A DNA stretch of 64,000 nt from positions 29,832-93,831 of the forward strand of contig JANNPX010000038.1 of NCBI GenBank assembly GCA_031400455.1, in the 5' to 3' direction. A model generated the notes under the pieces. That model saw nothing but the letters and a program-made list of their open reading frames with translations, was not told the origin of the DNA and did no database searches. Below are positions 59,992 to 64,000 of the stretch, piece by piece (positions within the stretch are counted from its first letter, which is position 1; the number at the start of each line of letters is the position of its first letter). The translations under genes and the position numbers were made by a program. The DNA comes from JANXYW01 sp031400455. GTDB taxonomy: Bacteria; Chloroflexota; Dehalococcoidia; DSTF01; JACRBR01.

Positions 59992-60474
59992 TCACGTGAC
60001 GGTGAGCTTCCCCTTCATGGTCGTCGGATGCGCGTCGCACTGGAAGAAGTAGGCGCCGGCCTTCAGATCCAGCGTGAGTGTCTGCTTCACGGGTCCCGTT
60101 TCCAGGTCCGTCTTTCCCACGAGTGTTCCGGACGCGCTCGTTCCCTCGAACACGCTGATGTTGTGCACCACGCCCGCGTCCTGATGGTCGAACAGGATCG
60201 TCACCGTGCCGGCAGCCGCCGTCAGTTCGCTCTTGTCGAACTTCAGCGTCGACCCCGACGCCTTGATCGCGATTTCGGCGCCCGGCGTCCCATCCGCCAC
60301 GGCCGTCGCCGGCGGGGTTGGCGTGGCCGCAACCGTGCGCGTGCCTGATGCCGGAGTGATCTTGAACTGCGTCACGGGCGTCGGGTCATCTTCCACCGAC
60401 GAATTGCATGCCATGCCGCCCATCAGTAGCGCCACGCCGACCGCGATCGCCCCGGCGATCATCCTCTTGTTCAT
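59992..60474 (-). CDS. Cupredoxin-domain lipoprotein (blue copper type)
   Basis: 160 aa from ATG 60474, which has GAGGAG upstream. Lipoprotein signal with lipobox GGMAC. After a Thr/Pro tether, residues ~70-160 form a plastocyanin/azurin-like fold. The type 1 copper set is complete: His in GVVHNISVF, then Cys, His and Met in YFFQCDAHPTTMKG. It would move single electrons outside the membrane. The multicopper oxidase gene lies 65 bases upstream on the same strand, so the two may form an electron-transfer pair. Confidence 0.9.
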   Translation of the reverse strand: MNKRMIAGAIAVGVALLMGGMACNSSVEDDPTPVTQFKITPASGTRTVAATPTPPATAVADGTPGAEIAIKASGSTLKFDKSELTAAAGTVTILFDHQDAGVVHNISVFEGTSASGTLVGKTDLETGPVKQTLTLDLKAGAYFFQCDAHPTTMKGKLTVT

Positions 60475-60539
60475 CCGTACCGCTCCTCTAACTGCACCTG
60501 ACGCGCTTCGCCGGGCGCGGCCTCCCGATCGTTGCCGTC

Positions 60540-61637
60540 CTACGGGCTGGTGCCCGGTGCCGCCGGCATTCCGGACATCGTCGACATGTCCGGTACCGGC
60601 GCGAACCCCTCGGCGCCCGGCTGAATTCCCGCCACCGCATCCTGGAGCGCCTTGACGATGTCGTTGATATTCAGGCTGTCCGTGTAGACGACCGGGATCA
60701 CCATGCCGCCGTTCGCCTTTGCAATATTTAGCGACTTGCCGTCGGGCCCCATGACGTGAGAGAGGATGTGGCAGTGCCAGATCCACGCACCCTTCCCGGG
60801 TCCGTTCATCTTCACTTCAACGTCGATCGTCTGCCCCGGCGCTAGCAGCACGGTGTTCTCGACTCTCGCACTCGCGCCGCCAGCTACATCGGTGCCATCG
60901 CGCGAGATCTCCTTCGTGAAGTGACCGTGGAAGTGCATGGGGTGCAGCTCGATTGGGCTGATGTTGATCATCCGCACGCGCAGCAGGTCGTTCTTCTCCA
61001 CCAGCCACGGGTCAACGTTCGGGAATTCCTTGCCGTTGATCAAGTAGTGCCCCTGGATGTTATTCAGCAGCATCACGTGATCCTGGTCGTACCTCCCGTC
61101 GCCACCATCGCGCGGCTCGACGATGAACGCGCCACTCAACCCCATGCTCACCTGCTCCAAGTCGTTCATGTGCGCGTGGTACATGAACGTGCCGGGCGTA
61201 TTCGGGATCGTGAATTCGTAGACGAACGTCTCGCCGGGCATGACCGGCGGCATGGTCAACAGCCCCACACCGTCCATCGAGTTCGGCACGATGAGACCGT
61301 GCCAGTGCACCGTCGACGCCTCGTCGAGGTCGTTACGGTAATAGACGCGGATCTTCTCGCCGGCGCGGAACCGCAGCGTCGGTCCGGGGATCTGCTCGTT
61401 GTAGCCCCACACTTCCACGGGAGCGTAGTCGTCACGAAACTGCCACATGAACTTCGAGCTCGTGAGGTGAACGGTCCGCACATCGCCGTCCTCGAGCGTT
61501 ACATCGGCTTCCTTCGGCCCGAAGTACGCCGTCGTCGCGCGGGCACGGCCGCTGTCGCCGAACAGCCCGATGGCGGCGACTACGATCGCCCCCAGCAGCA
61601 TCGCGGCCCAGGGCGCGGCTATCAGTGTCCGTCTCAT
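60540..61637 (-). CDS. Secreted multicopper oxidase
   Basis: 365 aa with a signal peptide. The four copper motifs are present: STVHWHGLIVP, TFMYHAHMND, ELHPMHFHGHF and AWIWHCHILSHVM. The last has the Cys and His of the type 1 centre and the His of the trinuclear cluster, with Met (SHVM) as possible axial ligand. The length, between two-domain and three-domain laccases, fits a two-domain (nitrite-reductase-like or small laccase) type. It oxidises metals or phenols and reduces oxygen to water, or is nitrite-reductase related. It is co-directional with the cupredoxin lipoprotein. Confidence 0.9.
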   Translation of the reverse strand: MRRTLIAAPWAAMLLGAIVVAAIGLFGDSGRARATTAYFGPKEADVTLEDGDVRTVHLTSSKFMWQFRDDYAPVEVWGYNEQIPGPTLRFRAGEKIRVYYRNDLDEASTVHWHGLIVPNSMDGVGLLTMPPVMPGETFVYEFTIPNTPGTFMYHAHMNDLEQVSMGLSGAFIVEPRDGGDGRYDQDHVMLLNNIQGHYLINGKEFPNVDPWLVEKNDLLRVRMINISPIELHPMHFHGHFTKEISRDGTDVAGGASARVENTVLLAPGQTIDVEVKMNGPGKGAWIWHCHILSHVMGPDGKSLNIAKANGGMVIPVVYTDSLNINDIVKALQDAVAGIQPGAEGFAPVPDMSTMSGMPAAPGTSP

Positions 61638-61856
61638 GCAGCCTCCTCCTCGTAGTCATTCGTGTCTCAGGCATCCTGAGCCCACGTGACGTCAGACGGA
61701 GGGGCCGATCGGCAGGTGCCGGCTGGCCGAATATCCCGAGTCATTGCGACGAGTTGCAATCACCGCTGCGTCGTCAGAGCGCGCCAACGGAGGGGCGGAC
61801 GTTACACGGAATCAACACTTGGGTTGAGGAGGGCTAAGCCGTCGCGTGGCGTCGAA

Positions 61857-62594
61857 TCACGCCGCGAAGGCCGCGTCGGGCGCCGCCGTGCGCTCCAGCC
61901 CGACCCCGCCGAGTTCGAGCAGAGCCGCCTGCAGACGATCCGTCGCCTTCGGCACCGATGCCAGATCGTCCAGCCACACCGGCTCGCCGATGCGGACGGA
62001 GACCGCCGCCGGCCTCGGCGTACGCTCACCTTTCGGCATGACGTTGCGTAACCCCTCCGTGAAGATCGGCACGACGGGCACCTTCGCCTGCAGCGCCAGC
62101 ATCGCGACGCCGTGGCGGAACTGCTGCACGTCACCGGATTGTGACCGTGTGCCCTCGGGAAAGATGACCACCGACCAGCCACGATCCAGCAGTTCCCGCG
62201 CGTAAGCCAGCGTCGCGCTGCCCCCGCCGCGCACGATGGGGAACGTGTTGAAGAACAGTGAGAACCACCACGTGCGCTTGCCGCGGCGATAGAATCGATC
62301 CGCCGCGGCACCTACCGCCGTCTTCCCGCGGATCCGCTCCGGGAGCACCGATAGCACCACCGGCGTATCGAAGTGAGAGCTGTGATTGGCGATGATGATC
62401 GCCGGACCCCGCACCCCGGCAAGATGCTCGACGCCCGCGACGGTCATCGGCTGACAGTACGCCTCAACGTGCCGCGCGATCACCCACTGCCGTCCAATGC
62501 GGCGCACCAGCCGCACCGGGAGCATCGTTTGCCAGCGGTGCGGTTCGCTGCGGAACTCGGGCTCTGTTCGTTGCGCTGCTGCTAGTGCCGTCAT
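61857..62594 (-). CDS. PlsC-type acyltransferase (1-acylglycerol-3-phosphate O-acyltransferase family)
   Basis: 245 aa. The family motifs are IANHSSHFDTPVVLS (HX4D catalytic pair) and VVIFPEGTRSQSG (acceptor phosphate binding). RGGGSATLAYARELLDRG and KVPVVPIFTEGL are also family-like. It would acylate a lysophospholipid or related acceptor in the membrane. Single gene, divergent from the LigD-type polymerase with ~135 bases between. Confidence 0.9.
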   Translation of the reverse strand: MTALAAAQRTEPEFRSEPHRWQTMLPVRLVRRIGRQWVIARHVEAYCQPMTVAGVEHLAGVRGPAIIIANHSSHFDTPVVLSVLPERIRGKTAVGAAADRFYRRGKRTWWFSLFFNTFPIVRGGGSATLAYARELLDRGWSVVIFPEGTRSQSGDVQQFRHGVAMLALQAKVPVVPIFTEGLRNVMPKGERTPRPAAVSVRIGEPVWLDDLASVPKATDRLQAALLELGGVGLERTAAPDAAFAA

Positions 62595-62729
62595 GGTGAT
62601 CTCCCGCGATCCTGGGCCATCGCTGCATCCACGATATGGCCGCGAGGTTACGCGCGTATATCAGGGAACCACCTGTTCTGTTACATCTGGCGACCTCTCG
62701 GTGTGACTGGCGGCGCAGTAGACTTCCCC

Positions 62730-63731
62730 ATGGCTTCCACGCGCCTCGACGTCGGCGGCACGTCCGTCACGATCACCAATCCGGACCGGATCGTCTTCCA
62801 AGAGGCCGGCGTGACGAAGCTCGATCTCGTCCAGTACTACCTGGCGGTAGCCGAGGGCGCGCTACGCGGCGTCCGTGGCCGGCCGATGGTGCTGAAGCGT
62901 TTTCTCCAGGGCGCGGCTGGCGAAGCGTTCTTCCAGAAACGAGCGCCTGAGAAGCTGCCCGGCGACATGCGCACAGCACGCATCACGTTCCCCAGCGGCC
63001 GCAACGCCGATCTCGTCGTCTGCGAGACCGCGGCGGATCTCGCCTGGGTGATCAATCTCGGATGCCTCGACCTCAACCCCTGGCCCGTGCGCGCGGACGA
63101 TGTCGACCATCCCGACGAACTGCGCATCGACCTCGATCCGACGCCCGAAGCGACGTTCGCTCACGTGCGCGAGGTGGCCATGCGCGTGCACGACGTCCTC
63201 ACGGACCTCGGCTACCGCAGCTACCCGAAGACATCCGGCTCACGCGGCATCCACATCAACGTGCGCATCGAGCCAAAGTGGACGTTCACCGACATGCGAC
63301 GTTCTGCGCTCGCGATCGGCCGCGAGGTCGAGCGCCGCATCCCCGCGCTGGCGACGACGCGGTGGTGGAAGGAAGAACGCCACGGCGTCTTCATCGACTA
63401 CAACCAGAACGCGCGCGACCGCACGGTGGCTTCGGCTTACTCGATTCGGCCCCTGCCGGATGCTCGCGTATCGTTTCCGCTGACGTGGGACGAAGTACCG
63501 GATGTCGATCCGGCGGCGTTCACGGTGGAGACGGTGCCTGCGATCTTCGCAGCTCGCGGCGACGTACATGCGGCGATCGATGACATGCAGCACTCACTCG
63601 ATCCGCTGTTGGAGTTGGTGGCGAAGCACGAGCGCGACGGGATGGGCGAGGCGCCGTATCCGCCGCAGTTCCCGAAGGCGGCTGGAGAGCCGCGGCGGGT
63701 GCAGCCGTCGAAGCGACGGGCGAACGGTTGA
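62730..63731 (+). CDS. LigD-type primase-polymerase domain protein
   Basis: 333 aa from ATG 62730; a GTG at 62703 is the alternative, and neither has a clear SD. The whole protein is the archaeo-eukaryotic primase-like polymerase domain of LigD: VTITNPDRIVFQEAGVTKLD, LNPWPVRADDVDHPDELRID with LRIDLDPTPEATF (the DxD metal pair), YPKTSGSRGIHINVRI and EERHGVFIDYNQNARDRTVA. It adds nucleotides, preferably ribonucleotides, at DNA breaks in non-homologous end joining. No ligase, phosphoesterase or Ku domain is fused or adjacent, so it is a separate NHEJ polymerase. Confidence 0.93.
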   Translation: MASTRLDVGGTSVTITNPDRIVFQEAGVTKLDLVQYYLAVAEGALRGVRGRPMVLKRFLQGAAGEAFFQKRAPEKLPGDMRTARITFPSGRNADLVVCETAADLAWVINLGCLDLNPWPVRADDVDHPDELRIDLDPTPEATFAHVREVAMRVHDVLTDLGYRSYPKTSGSRGIHINVRIEPKWTFTDMRRSALAIGREVERRIPALATTRWWKEERHGVFIDYNQNARDRTVASAYSIRPLPDARVSFPLTWDEVPDVDPAAFTVETVPAIFAARGDVHAAIDDMQHSLDPLLELVAKHERDGMGEAPYPPQFPKAAGEPRRVQPSKRRANG

Positions 63732-64000
63732 ACACAGAGACTCAGAGGGTCGGGATGCGGTTCTCCGTTGAGGCCTTGTCGGCGCTGGCGCACGAACAGT
63801 GGTCGCGAGCGTCGCGAGATTCTTCGCTCAGTTGAGAATGACAGGTTCTCGTACATCGGCGCCGCCTAAGGGGCATCCTACGTCTCCCTCGTCCTCCGTA
63901 CCACTGTGTTGAACATGACGAGTCGCTCGGGCCGCGCTTAGTGCGCCGTCCCAAAGATCTTTGACAGTTCGTAGGCGGGGGTTTCTTCGATTTGGGTGAA
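63732..64000. other. Intergenic end of the window without a supported gene
   Basis: After the LigD-type gene. Contains noncoding, repeat-like phrases (AACACAGAGACTCAGAGGG). A minus-strand 70-codon frame has no ribosome site or recognisable sequence. Nothing certain. Confidence 0.5.

Overview
This 64-kb window is gene-dense, GC-rich bacterial chromosome. It fits an uncultured member of the Chloroflexota, probably near the Dehalococcoidia. That placement is inferred from four features: secreted cohesin/dockerin-like proteins with long Thr-Pro linkers; an Agl23/TIGR03663-type membrane glycosyltransferase; F420 biosynthesis and F420-type enzymes; and a Flp pilin alongside a stand-alone LigD-type polymerase. 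No phage, plasmid, insertion sequence or CRISPR array was seen.

Positions 1-24300 form an extracellular module. After the end of an F420-dependent oxidoreductase comes a translationally coupled pair of secreted proteins: a four-module cohesin-like, scaffoldin-like protein and a cohesin plus dockerin protein. Further dockerin-type proteins follow: a metallophosphoesterase, a protein of unknown fold with an N-terminal dockerin, a Ser/Thr kinase whose predicted extracellular tail is a dockerin, a second cohesin plus dockerin protein, and a kelch/galactose-oxidase-like protein. Interspersed are an M28-like peptidase, an ABC exporter, a class A beta-lactamase-fold lipoprotein, a GH78 rhamnosidase and a P450-ferredoxin operon. 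The module ends with a membrane glycosyltransferase that carries a J-like insertion.

Positions 24400-43350 are mixed housekeeping and accessory genes: a yybP-ykoY-type (Mn2+) riboswitch ahead of a small acidic protein and TerC; an MBL hydrolase; RecQ with two HRDC domains; VOC and DinB-fold proteins; a J-domain protein; two penicillin-binding-type serine hydrolases; UppP; a Fur-NiCoT metal operon; an SDR followed by a truncated alpha/beta-hydrolase start and an HTH gene that separates it from an intact copy; a zinc metallopeptidase; and an Mrr nuclease.

Positions 43385-54600 hold mutS2, a VOC gene bracketed by composite intergenic repeats, a frameshifted endonuclease/exonuclease/phosphatase gene, the F420 genes cofD-cofC with an FbiB-like nitroreductase, and the methylmalonyl-CoA genes (B12-binding subunit, meaB, epimerase). 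Several families of short intergenic repeats sit here, some exactly at stop codons.

Positions 54600-64000 hold an HD-GYP protein, tRNA-Val, a membrane protein, a Flp pilin behind a long structured leader, a class V aminotransferase, a cupredoxin plus multicopper oxidase pair, a PlsC-type acyltransferase and a LigD-type polymerase. Starts were chosen by Shine-Dalgarno (SD) sequence, signal peptide or overlap with a neighbour where possible. All functions come from reading motifs by eye; no database search was run.
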